Assembly (NCBI GenBank): GCA_036426205.1
Contig: CM071570.1
Coordinates: forward strand, 55,836,229-55,900,228
Length of the DNA stretch: 64,000 bases
Direction of reading: 5' to 3'
From: Ascaphus truei
Taxonomy: Eukaryota > Chordata > Amphibia > Anura > Ascaphidae
The notes below the pieces were generated by a model. It did no database searches, was not told where the DNA came from, and saw only the letters and a program-made list of their open reading frames with translations. Of the stretch, positions 1 through 10,772 are shown piece after piece. Position 1 is the first letter of the stretch; every line of letters starts with the position of its first letter. The position numbers and the translations under genes are program-made.

Positions 1-1129
1 AAAGACAGATATACTACCTCCACGGGGATAACTGCAGCTTGATGTAACCCCTGTCTTCGTGGGTCCGGTGTGGAGTAACACTTTTACTCACGATTGATCA
101 CCGTAACTTCTCCACCTGGATGCAGCTAGTGATGAACCCAAACTGACAGATAGGGCAATCCGTGTCCCCCCGGTGGCGTCTCTCTGATCATGAAATGTAG
201 AGCAAAAAGGTAATTGATCCGTGAAACTGCCACCCCTAGTAGTAGACTCAGAACTCACCAGCATAGAAAAAATAAAAAAAGTTTATGCAACTACATACAA
301 ACAAGAGTTCTTGTTTTGTTTGTGTCTATTTTGTATCATATTTTATGAAGTTGAATAAACTTTTTTCTATTGTTTGCTATAGAGTGAACACAATAAGGTA
401 CATCCATGTCAATCTTATTGTAAATGTGAATGCAGCGTTCCCAAGAGCGGGGAACAGGAATAAAGTTTGAAGTTGTACTATAAAAGCTTCTGGCGCCCAT
501 CTTTTCTATCGCCCTGCTGACCACAGCAAGCACTCTGAGGCAATGTAAATCTGTGCTGATGTTCAATACACAATTCAAGACCAGTTTGTGATGTTGCTTG
601 CAGTTTAATGATGAAGCACAAGATTGCCAGGGTCATACACAGCTTGTTTCAAACGTTTAAAAACTTATTTATTTAACGCAGAATTTTTCTATCGTGAATT
701 ATTAAACCATTAACGTTTTGAGGCACCTTGGAAGTATATATTTGAGTAACATTCAAGTCTCTTAAGGTTAAACTACATTTTCACATACCCCACATGTTTT
801 GAACTGAGCTTAAATAAAGATGTTTTTACCATATTTACTATGAAAATATTTATATAAAAGTTGAACATTGTTGTGTGAGCAGTGTTTATCAAAAAAATGT
901 TTTCGAACCAGTTTATAGAAGTAATCAGTGTATTTGCAAACACAAGCTGTCATAATATTTAGTCTTCATGGGGCATTGGGCTTTTATCCTGTACATGTTC
1001 AACTGAATAATAAATAGTAGGCCATCTCCATGTTTGTACTTAGAGAAAGCAAGTAAGATGTGTCTGCATATAGCACTCTTGGATGAAAAACTACTAATAT
1101 CATTATTTTAAAAACATTTACCCACTTAC
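1..1129. other. No gene recognised; AT-rich flank
   Basis: I see no plausible exon, RNA gene or complete element. Two short pieces recur elsewhere in the window. Bases about 203-226 (AGAGCAAAAAGGT then TTGATC) resemble 10347-10370. The TATA-containing segment at 479-509 resembles 8806-8836. The short open frames here have no recognisable composition or motif. Confidence 0.6.
479..509 (+). repeat. TATA-containing dispersed segment, copy 1
   Basis: TATAAAAG is followed by CTGGCGCCCATCTTTTC. The same order and spacing appears at 8806-8836. A TATA box plus fixed downstream sequence shared by two dispersed loci suggests the promoter part of an LTR or similar element. No LTR ends could be placed around this copy. 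Confidence 0.4.
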
Positions 1130-1533
1130 AGCAACAAAACCCCTTGCACTACACCTATTATTTTTTTAGTTCTAGGATTGAAGCAGGGGGTCTGCAGAGC
1201 TGAGCTCTTAATTTCAGCTCCAGTAACCACTGCTTCCAGAGATACTTACCTCCGAAGGGGTTGCCGGTATCACTGTAGCCAGGGAGCTTGTGGACCTAAC
1301 TAGATGGCGGCTTAATTGTTCCTGCTCAGGCGGGCCATTACAAAGCTGAGATATCATCGCTTGCAGCTTGACATTTAAACTCCACAGAGATACCGGCCTC
1401 CCTCTACGGAGGTAAATATCTCTGGCAGCAGGGGGTCCCCAGAGCTGAAATTCAGCTCCCCGGACCCCCTGTTTTAATCCTATAAGTAAAAAAATATATA
1501 TATAAAAGATGTCGTGCAAGATGTTTTGCTGCT
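1130..1533. mobile_element. TTAA-type palindromic MITE, family A copy 1
   Basis: About 404 bp with inverted ends: the left begins AGCAACAAAACCCC and the reverse complement of the right begins AGCAGCAAAACATC. The right flank is TTAA and the left flank TTAC, a one-base decay of the same tetranucleotide. Inner arms hold a mirrored pair, one side reading GAAGCAGGGGGTCT and the other the complementary AGCAGGGGGTCC block. Copies 2 and 3 (23259-23669 and 28686-29090) have almost the same length. TTAA duplication is typical of piggyBac and Kolobok elements, and the ends resemble the TTAAAGG-type ends of Xenopus T2 MITEs as I remember them. There is no transposase, so it is non-autonomous. Confidence 0.8.
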
Positions 1534-2134
1534 TTAACCTCCAATCAAAATGTAGTTGTTGATAGTGCTGATTTAAAGAGATGCAAGTTGAATTACCGTA
1601 ACCAGAAACTATAAAATATCAATTGCAGTAAACCGATAATATATTTATGACAACATATTTGATCCCTGTGCTGACCTATAATACCCTGAAGATTTACTGT
1701 GAAATTCTGCATGATAATTTTTTGCAGGTAATCAGAAACAGGCCAAAGGTACATACTTATATGAAGCTTAATTCATTATTACGACTACACTGACACATTC
1801 GATAAAGGACATGTGTTCTCGGTCACACACGTTTGTAAATATCGCACACACTTGGCAAAAGAAATATTTGAAATATCTTGGCTATGCCTCTTTTCAGTTG
1901 TAATGAATATGTAAATATATTTGTGTGTGTTTGGTATGTGGAAAGAGAGAGAGAACGTATGTATGCATTACGGTCTGTGAACAAAATGGCATTATATATT
2001 GAATTCGGATATACAGTCCAAGAAGGACAAGGTGCAAAATGCTGAAGATATAAAAATACATTTTAAATATATTATATTCTCATTATAAAAGTCTTGATGT
2101 TGTATATATATACATACATACATAAATACACACA
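1534..2134. other. No gene recognised
   Basis: AT-rich DNA with short TA/TACA runs near 2090-2130. No motif or element boundary was found. Confidence 0.5.
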
Positions 2135-2439
2135 CAGATGAACCCCTTTATAGCGTGGTGCTTGGGGTCCAAAGAATCTGATCACGTTATATGTGGATCG
2201 CGTTAAAAATTGTTTTGCTAGCATTGCACCCCTCAGGGGTTCCGCGACCGCCGGAGGGGGAGAGCTGGGATAACTCTCCCAGCTGTTCCTGACCCGGTGG
2301 CGCAGCGGCACCCCCACGCAGGACTGACCCGGCATCAGAAGCAGCTGGCAGCTCTCTCCTCTCCCTGCTTCTGCCTTCAGCTTCCGGCTGACAGGGTGAG
2401 AGAGGAAAATCAGAGCCAGCTCCCTTATAGAGACAGTAT

Positions 2440-2502
2440 GTCTCTGTGTATGAGTCTGTGTGTGTGTGTCTCTGTGTGTGTGTTTGTCTGTGTCTGTCTG
2501 TG
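2440..2502 (+). repeat. TG/TCTG microsatellite
   Basis: Imperfect TGTG and TCTG run inside the family D element. It creates spurious open frames on both strands. Confidence 0.85.
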
Positions 2503-2534
2503 ATCCCCCTGAAAAGAGAGCATCAGAGCGACAT

Positions 2535-2548
2535 GTCACCATGGTAAC
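2535..2548. promoter_or_regulatory. RFX X-box-like palindrome inside MITE
   Basis: GTCACCATGGTAAC fits the X-box consensus GTHNYYATRRNAAC bound by RFX factors. Near-identical palindromes occur in the family B MITEs at 12406-12419 and 47718-47731. Binding is inferred from sequence only. Confidence 0.4.
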
Positions 2549-2904
2549 CGGCATCACATGATGCTGTGGGGTCACGTGATGTCATTTGATGCTGGAGCTG
2601 AGAAGGAGGGGCGTGGGGGGCGCAGGCAGCCAGCTCCCTTCCACCTGGGACATGACAAGCCCTGGTCACTCCAGCAGGGCACAGGAGAGGCTAGAAAATT
2701 GCATGGTAGGAGATCCGCACCATGGTACTGCATATTATTGGGAGCCACGCTCACAGCGCGTTACAAGCAGATTCGCTTTGTAATGGATCACGCTATAACG
2801 GGGCTGAGTTGTATATGTTTCTAAATATTTGTTATGGGCTAAATTTGGAAATGGAGTTATGTGTTTGTTGTATCCCACTTATAATCCTACATCATTTCTA
2901 TTTT

Positions 2905-3056
2905 AGACAATAGAAAAAGGAGAAAAGAAACTCAGTTTGGGCACTCTGCCAGCGATCTGGGTGATTTATGTATTAATTTAAACAAGTTTACTATAACATT
3001 AAAATTTAAATATTGGGTATTAAAACAACATGGACACAGCAATGATCCTATTAAGA
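2905..3056 (+). repeat. Left arm of ~150-bp inverted repeat (element J)
   Basis: This arm is the reverse complement of 7108-7254 with a modest number of mismatches, across GACAATAG, GGGTGATTTATGTATTAAT, TATTGGGTATTAAAACAACA and GGACACAGCAATGATCC. The outer edges read TA then GACAATAG on the left and CTATTGTC then TA on the right. That is compatible with a TA target duplication as in Tc1/mariner-type or other palindromic elements. The broken LINE lies between the arms. Confidence 0.75.
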
Positions 3057-3235
3057 GAACTATTATTTATTTATAAAATATTTTACCAGTAAGTAATACA
3101 TTGAGAGTTACCGCTCGTTTTCAAGTATGTCCTGGGCACAGAGTAAGACAAATAATACATGGTTACAAATACAGTTACATAAATGAACAGGGTATATATA
3201 CAAGACATTGCATGCACAGTTAAAGAAAATATATA

Positions 3236-3607
3236 TTATGGGCGTATGAAACAGTTACAGACCAGATTAAAGTGTGAGACAGCCTTAGATTTGAAAGAAC
3301 TTAAACTGGTGGTGGATGTAAGAGTCTCCAGTAGGTTGTTCCAGTTTTGGGGTGCACGGAAAGAGAAGGAGGAACGGCCGGGTACTTGTTGAGCCTTGGG
3401 ACCATGAACATCTTTGGAGTCTGATCTCAGATGAAAGTGCTGCATGTGGTAGGGGTGAGGAGCTTGTTCGATAGCTGTGGTAGCTGCCCATAAAGAATTA
3501 AAAGACAAGACAGGAAAGATGAACTTGCGCCTAGACTCGAGTGATGACCAATCTAGTTCTTTGAGCATTTCGTCAGTGATGTGTGTTGTAGTTGCATTGG
3601 AGAACAA
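3236..3607 (-). pseudogene. LINE ORF2 C-terminal block fragment
   Basis: The 123-residue frame carries the pattern typical after the RT thumb in L2/Rex1-type LINEs: RSSFSFRAPQNWNNL, then SLSSFKSKAVSHFNL. The same block recurs on the plus strand at 15657-15968 as CTPKLEQPTGDS and SLSSFKTKAVSHFNL. In this family it lies just before the stop and the 3' tail, which is its position here. It is separated from the RT frame by a frame break near 3607-3641. Confidence 0.8.
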
Positions 3608-3640
3608 ACGACAAATTGAATTGTAGAGGGTGTCAGTTTG

Positions 3641-4499
3641 CTAAGGTGGGGTTGAGGTGCCGTGACATAGTACTATGTCTCCATAGTCAATAATTGGCAT
3701 TAGCATCTGCTGTGCGATACGCTTTCTGACCAGGAGACTTAGGGAGGATTTGTTCCTGTAAAGTACCCCTAGTTTGGCATAGGTCTTGGTTGTCAGGGTA
3801 TCAATGTGCATCCCGAATGTTAAGTGGGAGGCAAGCCATATGCCCAGGTATTTAAAACTAGTGACAGGGGTTAGGGTGGTGTTAGTGTTGGTTCTAATCT
3901 GGAGCTCAGTCGCTGGAAGCTTTAAAAATTTAGCCTTGGTCCCAAATACCATTGTTACAGTCTTGTCAGTGTTTAAAAACAGTTTGTTGTGGGAAATCCA
4001 GTTTTCGAGTCTCAAAATGTCAGACTGAAGTATGTGTTGAAGGTCAGAGAGGCTATGGCTGTGTGCATATACGATTGTGTCATCTGCATACATGTGTATT
4101 AAGGCTTCCTTACAAGCTGTGGGAAGATCATTGATGAGTAGGGGCCCCAGAGCAGAGCCTTGCGGGACACCACAGGTGATATCCAGGGGGTTGGAGTTAG
4201 AGCCTGAGATGTACACATGTTGGGAAGGACTGAAACCAGTTTAAAGCATGCTTCCCTATTCTAGAGCTCTGGAGTTTGTTAAGCAGGATAGCATGATCAA
4301 CAGTATCAAAAGCCTTTGCAAAATGTAGGAATACTGCACCAGTGAGTTGTCCACGTTCCATTCCACACTGGATTGCATTGCAAACTTTTAGCAGTGTAGT
4401 TACGGTGGAGTGTTTGGGGCGATAGCCAGATTGGAATTGGCTAGGGAAATTTGTCTTGGTATAGTAATCGCTTAATTGGGAGTGGATACATTTTTCCAT
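3641..4499 (-). pseudogene. LINE reverse transcriptase palm, frameshifted
   Basis: Two minus-strand frames cover the RT. The first (4499-4197) has QSGYRPKHSTVTTLLKV and AKAFDTVDHAILLNKL, which holds the first catalytic Asp of the RT A motif. The second (4216-3641) has CGVPQGSALGPLL and the YADDT catalytic box at about 4090-4079, followed by LGIWLASHLTF near residues 125-135. The frames overlap in different phase near 4197-4216, where sequence before the GVPQGS block has been lost or shifted. The enzyme would copy element RNA at a nicked target (target-primed reverse transcription). This copy cannot make it intact. Confidence 0.88.
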
Positions 4500-5154
4500 G
4501 ACTTTGGATAGAATTGGGAGAAGTGAGATTGGCCTGTAGTTTGAGACAGTGTTTTTGTCCCCACTTTTGAAGATTGGGACAACTGGCAGTTTTCCAGGTC
4601 TTAAGGATATGGCCTGCAGACAGGATAGAGTTGACTATGGAAGCAATTGGTTTGGCAATGGCTGGGGCACCAAGTCGTAGGAACCTAGATTGTAGTAAGT
4701 CAGGTCCACATTGGCTGCTTAGTTTTAATTTGAGGAGCGCTTGTGTAATTTCTTCAGATACTGGGCCAAATTGAAAATTGTGGGCAGTGTTGGGAGGGGG
4801 TGGGGCTATGTGGGTACTCCCAGGATGAGATTCAGGTTTGTGGTTTGGGCTGCGTTTCGCTAATAAGTTAGTGGAACACCCCACAAAGTAATCATTGAAT
4901 GCATTTGCAATGTCAGTGGGGTTTGTCAGAGTAATATCCCCCTTAGTGATATTACCTGGTTGTTGATGGTTAGAAGGCTGGAATATAGTGTTGATAACCT
5001 TCCAGAAGTTAGCTGGGTTTGATGTATTTTGGTGGAGATTGTCAGAGTAATATTGTGCTTTTGCTTGCCCTGTTTGCCTTGTGCACATGTTCCGCAGGCA
5101 TCTGTAGTGATTGAGATCCTTGGTAGTGCCAGTTACTTTGTAGCTTTTCCACAA
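4441..5154 (-). pseudogene. LINE endonuclease-RT linker fragment
   Basis: A 237-residue minus frame includes YYSDNLHQNTSNPANFWKVI and FNDYFVGCSTNLL. The FWK...I and FN.YF pattern is characteristic of the linker between endonuclease and RT in L2/CR1-type LINEs. It runs toward the RT start (SQCGPDLLQSRFLRLG, corresponding to the usual GPDGIP..LK segment) but ends in a different frame from the RT palm. Confidence 0.78.
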
Positions 5155-5306
5155 GGTATCCCTGAACTGGTAGAGTGCTATAAGGTCAGTTGTAACCCAA
5201 GGAAGGTGGGCACCCCATACCCTTATTTTGCGTAGTGGAGCATGGGTATCACAGAGTTTTAAGAACTTGGATTGGAAATAGTCGAGCGCAGAATCAGGGT
5301 TGGGAA

Positions 5307-6039
5307 TTAAATCGATTCTGTGCCATGGGCAGTTGGTAAGGTCATCCAGAAACTGTTGTGGGTTAAAGTTTCTAAATGTTCTAGTGAGGAGAACTTTAGG
5401 GATTGAATGGGCGGTTTAATTTTCCTTACACAGTACACTATTGCATGGTCACTGAAAATATCAGAAAGGATGCCAGAGGATTGGATTCTGCTGGGGTTTG
5501 AGGAGGGAATCCAGTCTAGCAAGAAATGGTTATGCGATTTCAGGTTTATCCGTGTGGGTTGGGAAATGAGTTGCAATAGGTTAAGTGACTTGAGTTGTAT
5601 CTGGATTATGTGGTTTTTAGGGTCAAGCCAATTGAAGTTGAATCCCCAAGAACTAGCAGCTCACTCTTCTCATTCAGAGAGGAAATGGAGCCAAGAAACT
5701 GGGTGATATCAGTCAGTTATTGTAGAGGGGCTTTAGGGGTGCGGTAGATGCCAGCAAGCAAGATGGGCTTAGAAAAGGGGAGGCAGATTTTGCCAACTAG
5801 AATTTCAAAAGAGGGTGGGCTTGGGGGGGCAATTTAACAGTGTAAAATAGTAAGGAGTCTGCAATATAAAATAACACCCCTCCTCCTCTCTTTGACCTAT
5901 CTCTCCTAGAAATGGAGTATTCCTGAATGGCGATATTTGCATCGGGTGTTTTAGGGGTTAGCCATGTTTCTGTAAGAATGATGGCTTTGGGTTTATGCAT
6001 AAGGCACCATGCCCTTAGTTCGTCCAGTTTGGGCAGCAA
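5307..6039 (-). pseudogene. LINE APE-type endonuclease, broken
   Basis: The N-terminal part (6039-5797) has KPKAIILTETWLTP, holding the catalytic Glu of the ETWL motif, then SKRGGGVLFYI. The C-terminal part (5576-5307) has FLLDWIPSS and SDIFSDHAIVYC, holding the SDH catalytic motif. Between them, 5577-5796, the frame is interrupted. APE-type endonucleases nick target DNA for target-primed reverse transcription. The broken frame means no intact enzyme. Confidence 0.82.
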
Positions 6040-6075
6040 GCTCCGGATATTTATATGGGCGACAGATGGCCCTTT

Positions 6076-6549
6076 TTAGAATTTAAAGGTGGAATTCTCA
6101 GGGGCATGGGACAGAGCTGAAATGGGAGGACCTGGATTAGGTTCAATATCACCTGCTAAAGAGAGTAATAGTATGAGTAGAAATGTGGGTAGTTGTTTGC
6201 AAGTTGTAAATTTGTGATGTTTGCCATTTGAGTGAGAGGTGGTTGGTGTGCTGGTTTTTAGAGTTCTCCACCAACATTCAGTAGATAGTGCAAGGCTTTT
6301 GAGAAGTCCAGGGTGTATGGTGATGTTGGGTGTGGGCCAGGAGGGAGGAGTTTGTAGTGGATAGAGGGAGTAACATCTCCATGAGGCCAGGAGAAAGAAA
6401 AAAGCTAAGATACATAGCAGGTTCATTATGCCAGAGGTAGGCAGTGCTGCATGGAGCTGTTGTGAGAAAAGTGAGTGTGTGCAGACTAAACAGCCGGGGT
6501 GTGCCTGTTCCTTGTCAAATGTTTTGCTGCATTGTAATGCTAGAGTCAA
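6076..6549 (-). pseudogene. LINE N-terminal leader with 2A-like ribosome-skipping motif
   Basis: The 157-residue minus frame ends at 6076. An internal Met (codon near 6426) starts a hydrophobic stretch MNLLCILAFFFLLASW. A second hydrophobic run, LLILLLSLAG, leads directly into DIEPNPGP at 6150-6127. DxExNPGP preceded by a Leu-rich helix is the 2A/2A-like consensus, where the ribosome skips the Gly-Pro bond. 2A-like sequences are known at this place in APE-type LINEs including CR1, L2 and Rex1. The endonuclease follows, in another frame after decay. The most likely real start is the internal Met. Confidence 0.75.
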
Positions 6550-7107
6550 TTCAGGGTTTCAGGGGACTGAGTGGGTGTGGGAGGTAGTTTTGTGCAGTCA
6601 GTTTTGGGAGAGGCTGCAGTGAAATAAGTTGTAAAGGGCTGGGGGGTTAAAATATGCAGGCTAACAAGCATGGGATCATAGGGTGGTCATATAAGCTCAC
6701 CGTTTGTTGCCTTGAGTAAAAGTGTTTGCAGAAAGATGCAGTCCCCAGTCCACCTCTTGTCAAACTATAGTCTAACTATATATTGTCACTTTAAATGCAT
6801 CACTCTTAAGATGCCAATGCTACCCTGCCAATGCAGGGGGGATATTTGTTTTATACATCTAAAGCAGTCACATGACCCTCCCCCCGCCCCAATAAATCAG
6901 CTTGTTCCAGTTGGTAAATTAGCAGCACACATTTAAGAGGGGGGGGGTAAAAAAAGCCACCTTTTGATATTCAAACATACCAATAGATCAATAGACCTGC
7001 TCTAGTGTTGAGGCAGCTGTATCCTGTATTAGGGACAGTGAACTACTAAGGATCAATCTATTAGCTGTGATATATAAACCATTATCTATCGGTTAGAGCT
7101 CTTTATC

Positions 7108-7254
7108 TCATAGGATCATTGCTGTGTCCATGTTGTTTTAATACCCAATATTTTAATTTTAATGTTAGATTAAACTTGTTTTAATTAATACATAAATCAC
7201 CCAGACCGGCTGCAGAGTGCCCAAACTGGGGTTCCTTTCTTCTTTATCTATTGT
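7108..7254 (-). repeat. Right arm of ~150-bp inverted repeat (element J)
   Basis: Reverse complement of 2905-3056. The outer end reads CTATTGTC followed by TA. Between the LINE 5' side (~6700) and this arm lies ~400 bp that may be interior sequence of the host element. Confidence 0.72.
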
Positions 7255-7256
7255 CT

Positions 7257-8178
7257 ATACTTACCTTACCCAGAGGAGCACCACCGCCCTTTATACACCA
7301 ATAACTGTAGCGGGGTACCCGTCTAATATACATATAATTTCTGTTTTACCCTTAAATCATGACTTATATCACATACACTGCTTATACAGAATATCAGTGC
7401 TAAAAAAAATTGAAGCGTATAAATTCCACATAAATATGGATTTAGTGGAAAATAGATATCTATGATATTACTGCTCCTTTAATGATGAAGCCTAGGAGCT
7501 ATTGGATGCAGGCCAACAAAAAGCTACAGTCACAAACTAATCCTTTTTATACGGCATCATTTTTTATAATGATCATCCTGCAGTCTGCTGGATGTGTACA
7601 TGGGGAAGCTGATGCCTTGAAATCAATGTTGTTAAGACAAGCACTCATGCATTCATGTTACAAGTTATATTTACCTATTTAGGGATGTTATTCTTTTATT
7701 TTTATGTTTCTTGAAATAGTACTTTTAATCCCAAAGACACAACTCAAGATATTCTATATATAATCATTTTGTTGAATGAAAGTCCTGTTGTCTGTTTTTC
7801 TCTGGGATCACTTAAAGGTTCTAACTTTGGAAAAACTCAATATTTGTCCCTTAAAACAATGTTATTTTCTGTGATTTTCTTCAAATGTATTTCTTTATTC
7901 ACACTTATGGTATGTCATTGAAAACTTCCCCCATTCTCATTTCAGGTTTTGGCGACATTGTCCACTCACCACTCACAACATACAGTACTCGGGAGGTTAA
8001 AAAAGCTTTGCCTTCCCGAAATAAATATTTCTAGTGTTTAGTGTCTGTTGTTTGCAAGGCTTTTTAACCATCTACTGTTAGCTACATAATGAGCTTTTAA
8101 TATTTTATTGAAAAAAGAACAGCCTAAGTTAATCATTTGTTCTTTAAACCTCTCAAAATGATTGTTATCTAGACATAC
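7257..8178. other. No gene recognised
   Basis: AT-rich, without a recognisable motif, repeat end or coding signature. Confidence 0.5.
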
Positions 8179-8940
8179 ATGTTGCCCCCTCTTGGAGGAC
8201 TGCTTGTTTCTTTAAAGGGTTGATTGCCTTAAGGTGTTAACTGTGTGAGCTCACTCAAGGTACTCCTGTCCTTACCATGGGATGTATAATGTCAATGTAA
8301 TGGCTGCCCCTTATGTTCTAGAAGTAAGTTCTTCAGAGTTCTTTCTGGGGTTTGCACTGTGAGTCCTGTAAATAGGTTAGTGTGTTTAGTAATATGTATT
8401 AAGATGTGTCCTGTCATCCTTTAATGTTTTCCAGTTAGTAACGTTCCCCCTTCTAAGCTAGCAAGTGTTAAAGAAACGGGAAACCCACGTTTGTGGTAGA
8501 GCGATGACAATTGTCCTGGTCTTATTGGGTTGCCCCTACCGAAGCCGGACCGTCACTGTCTTCATAGGGTTGCCTATACTGCAGCCTGTGCTCACATTGA
8601 ACCCACCTGTGCAGCAGGGTTCCCACTGCATTCTAGCCTCCCTGCAAGCTGTTTTCACTCCGTCCTTTTCAACTGGTAATTAAGTTATGCACCTCCCTTG
8701 GAAGGGCCGGAAACTACCAGGGGATAAAGTCCCGAGAGTTATTGTTTGCCATGAGTTTTGTCAAGGTGCACTGTATGTCTATACCTGTGAAGCACCTTTT
8801 AGTTTTATAAAAGGTCCTGGCGCCCATCTTTTCCCATACTTTCATTCACGACCAGCCTGCACCTACCCTGCACCATGTGAAGGCCTGAGAGACTAAGCAT
8901 TGCCATTGTACATAACTAATATGATGTGACCGCCTTTAGA
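8179..8940 (+). repeat. Possible LTR-like segment with TATA box
   Basis: A more GC-rich block begins near TGTTGCCCCCTCTTGG and holds TATAAAAG at 8806-8813, followed by CTGGCGCCCATCTTTTC, the segment shared with 479-509. A single TATA box near the end of a ~0.7-kb block is the layout of a solo LTR. I could not fix the terminal CA or a target duplication, so the limits are tentative. Confidence 0.3.
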
Positions 8941-9829
8941 TCTGGGTAAGGAGGGCTATATACGTGTTTGAACGTGAAAAGTTCTTTAGGTAGGCAGACA
9001 TTTAAAAAAAAAAAATGTGTATACTTGTATTGTGAGTCAACACTGTTTCGTTTACAGTTGAAGACCCACATAGGGCCAAGTGTACTAATGACGATGCTAT
9101 GTTAGCTAGGTTATTGGTGCCTTTCTGGCAACCTTTGTTATAATATTTAGAACCATTTTCAGTTCAAAGATTACATAATATAAGACTTATGTTTATCTAA
9201 TTATTGAATTTTGAAGTCACCAGTGTTAACCTACAGTACTAAATATATTAATGTCAATAGTTCACTTTGGAGCCTCTTGGGGCTGCACTGGAACTCCAGT
9301 GAACTACAAAAACAACAGCTTAAATAAACAATAAGTGGCTATGTAGGTTTTATGCGTCACTCAGGGAATTTACATTAAATTGGAGCTTGTGGTGTTGTAG
9401 TAGATTTATGGCCTCCTTACTCTGCTTGCTAAGTGTGCAGGTATTTTTTGTCACCTTGTCTGCGACACAGTTATTTGTTTAGGATGCCAGTGAAAAGCAG
9501 AACAATAAATACTTTAACTGCTCCCGGAACAAAAAGTAAAAAATATATATATATAATTTAGAAGATAAGCTAAAAATCAAAAGTACAGTAGATTAGTGAT
9601 ATGCGCTCCAACATTTAAATCCAATTTTGATAAATGATATAAGTCCTTAAATAAGATGCAGAGGATAGGTACTGGGGCTAGTGAGGTATGTGATCGTAAT
9701 CATAGCATTTCATATACCAAGTATAAGGATATCTCTGTCCCTGAAGGTTAAAGACTGAGATTAAAGAAAATCAGACCTAAAGCCTCATTGGGAGAGTCCT
9801 CAGGTAGATAAGGAATAGCGTACTCACAA
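8941..9829. other. No gene recognised
   Basis: AT-rich DNA with a short TA run at about 9541-9557. Nothing else seen. Confidence 0.5.
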
Positions 9830-9962
9830 TTAGTATTGCCCCAGTCCTGTGAATCTTGATAGGCGTGCAACCAGGAGAATGCAGGGAAATCCAGAGGAAA
9901 AAACACTCCAACGCACAGCCATGAATAGAGTGGGTCCAACACCAAAAAGACTGATAAAAATA

Positions 9963-10098
9963 TATATTCCTCTATTGATCCATATATTTAAAAAAACGGA
10001 GGTAAGTACCCTCCTACGCGTTTCAGGCCGTACGCCCTTTATCAAGGAGTACTTACCTCCGTTTTTTTAAAATATATGGATCAATAAAGGAATATACC
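9963..10098 (-). ncRNA. Hammerhead-like motif a, in long hairpin
   Basis: A ~50-bp arm at 9963-10014 is inverted at 10046-10098. Between them the minus strand reads CTCC, TTGATAAA, a short helix II region, CTGAAACGCGTA, GGAG. Helix I pairs CTCC with GGAG and continues through the arms. Helix III sequence ACGCGT is self-complementary. Compared with the hammerhead core (CTGANGA ... GAAA), C3 and G8 are changed. Downstream on the minus strand come an AATA-rich stretch and GTGCGTTGGAG plus a T-tract (about 9885-9920), the UTR layout seen after the other motifs. Probably a Penelope-type terminal repeat. Confidence 0.55.
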
Positions 10099-10772
10099 CC
10101 GGCCCGGGGTCGCGCATGTGCAGAATGGAGGGGTTTCCTTCTGTCGCGCATGCGCAGAATGGCACATTGCCGGTCTGTGCATGCGCACCTAACGAAACTC
10201 GCCGGTTCCACTTACCGCAAATTTTCGCTTTACGGCGGGTCCTCAGAACGGAACCCGCCATATTAGTGGGGCCCTCCTGTATAAAGTTCCTCAATATAAT
10301 TGTGTTCATTGCTACTGCTTAAATATGAACTATATGTTCCACATGGAGAGCAAAAAGGTGCTTTGATCGCCTTCATTTTTTCTTAGATTAGTTGGATAAC
10401 ATTGCTAGATGGTTAACTTTGAAGAAGAAAAGTGTAAGGACCTGTAAAAATTCAAATACACTTGTGTAAGAAAATATACTTTTCACCGCAATATCCCGAC
10501 TCCTTCCATTTATTCTGAGGGACAGAAAGACTGCACGGGCAATGTCTGATGCAAAATGTTTCTCAGCCTCCAATGCACCATGTTCGAATTCTTGTCACTC
10601 AGCCTGACTGCCTTTAGAAATAGACTTCCTGTCTAAGGTTGTTTTTTTCCATATGCATGTTCAGAACATATCAATATGCACATATATTTTCATATAATAC
10701 ATTTTCTATTACGCTTTGCATTTGTTATTCTGTACTGTATATGAAATTAGTCATAAAGCCCTTTACTTCTTA

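Larger units (their letters stand above)
2135..2811. mobile_element. Palindromic MITE, family D copy 1, with TG-rich centre
   Basis: Inverted ends: the left starts CAGATGAACCCCTTTATAGC and the reverse complement of the right starts CAACTCAGCCCCGTTATAGC. The inner ends continue as GTGGATCGCGTTA on the left and mirror it on the right (TAATGGATCACGC). The middle is GC-rich and contains a TG/TCTG repeat. The same terminal sequence recurs at 54402-54423 (family D copy 2). No clean target duplication could be read. The CAG start hints at hAT, but this is not proven. Confidence 0.65.
3061..6700 (-). mobile_element. Near-full-length L2/Rex1/CR1-type non-LTR retrotransposon, decayed
   Basis: Read on the minus strand the order is: hydrophobic leader with a 2A-like motif, apurinic-type endonuclease, linker, reverse transcriptase with YADD, a C-terminal conserved block, then a 3' tail of TAAA/ATAAATA units at 3061-3075. 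Total about 3.6 kb. The reading frame is broken repeatedly between 3236 and 6549, so the copy is dead. The 3' end is shared with 15568-16150 (plus) and 16402-16655 (minus). Motifs place it in the jockey-like LINE group (L2, Rex1, CR1 and relatives); I cannot assign the clade more finely. The 5' limit is approximate. It lies between the inverted arms 2905-3056 and 7108-7254, as if inserted inside another element. Confidence 0.88.
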
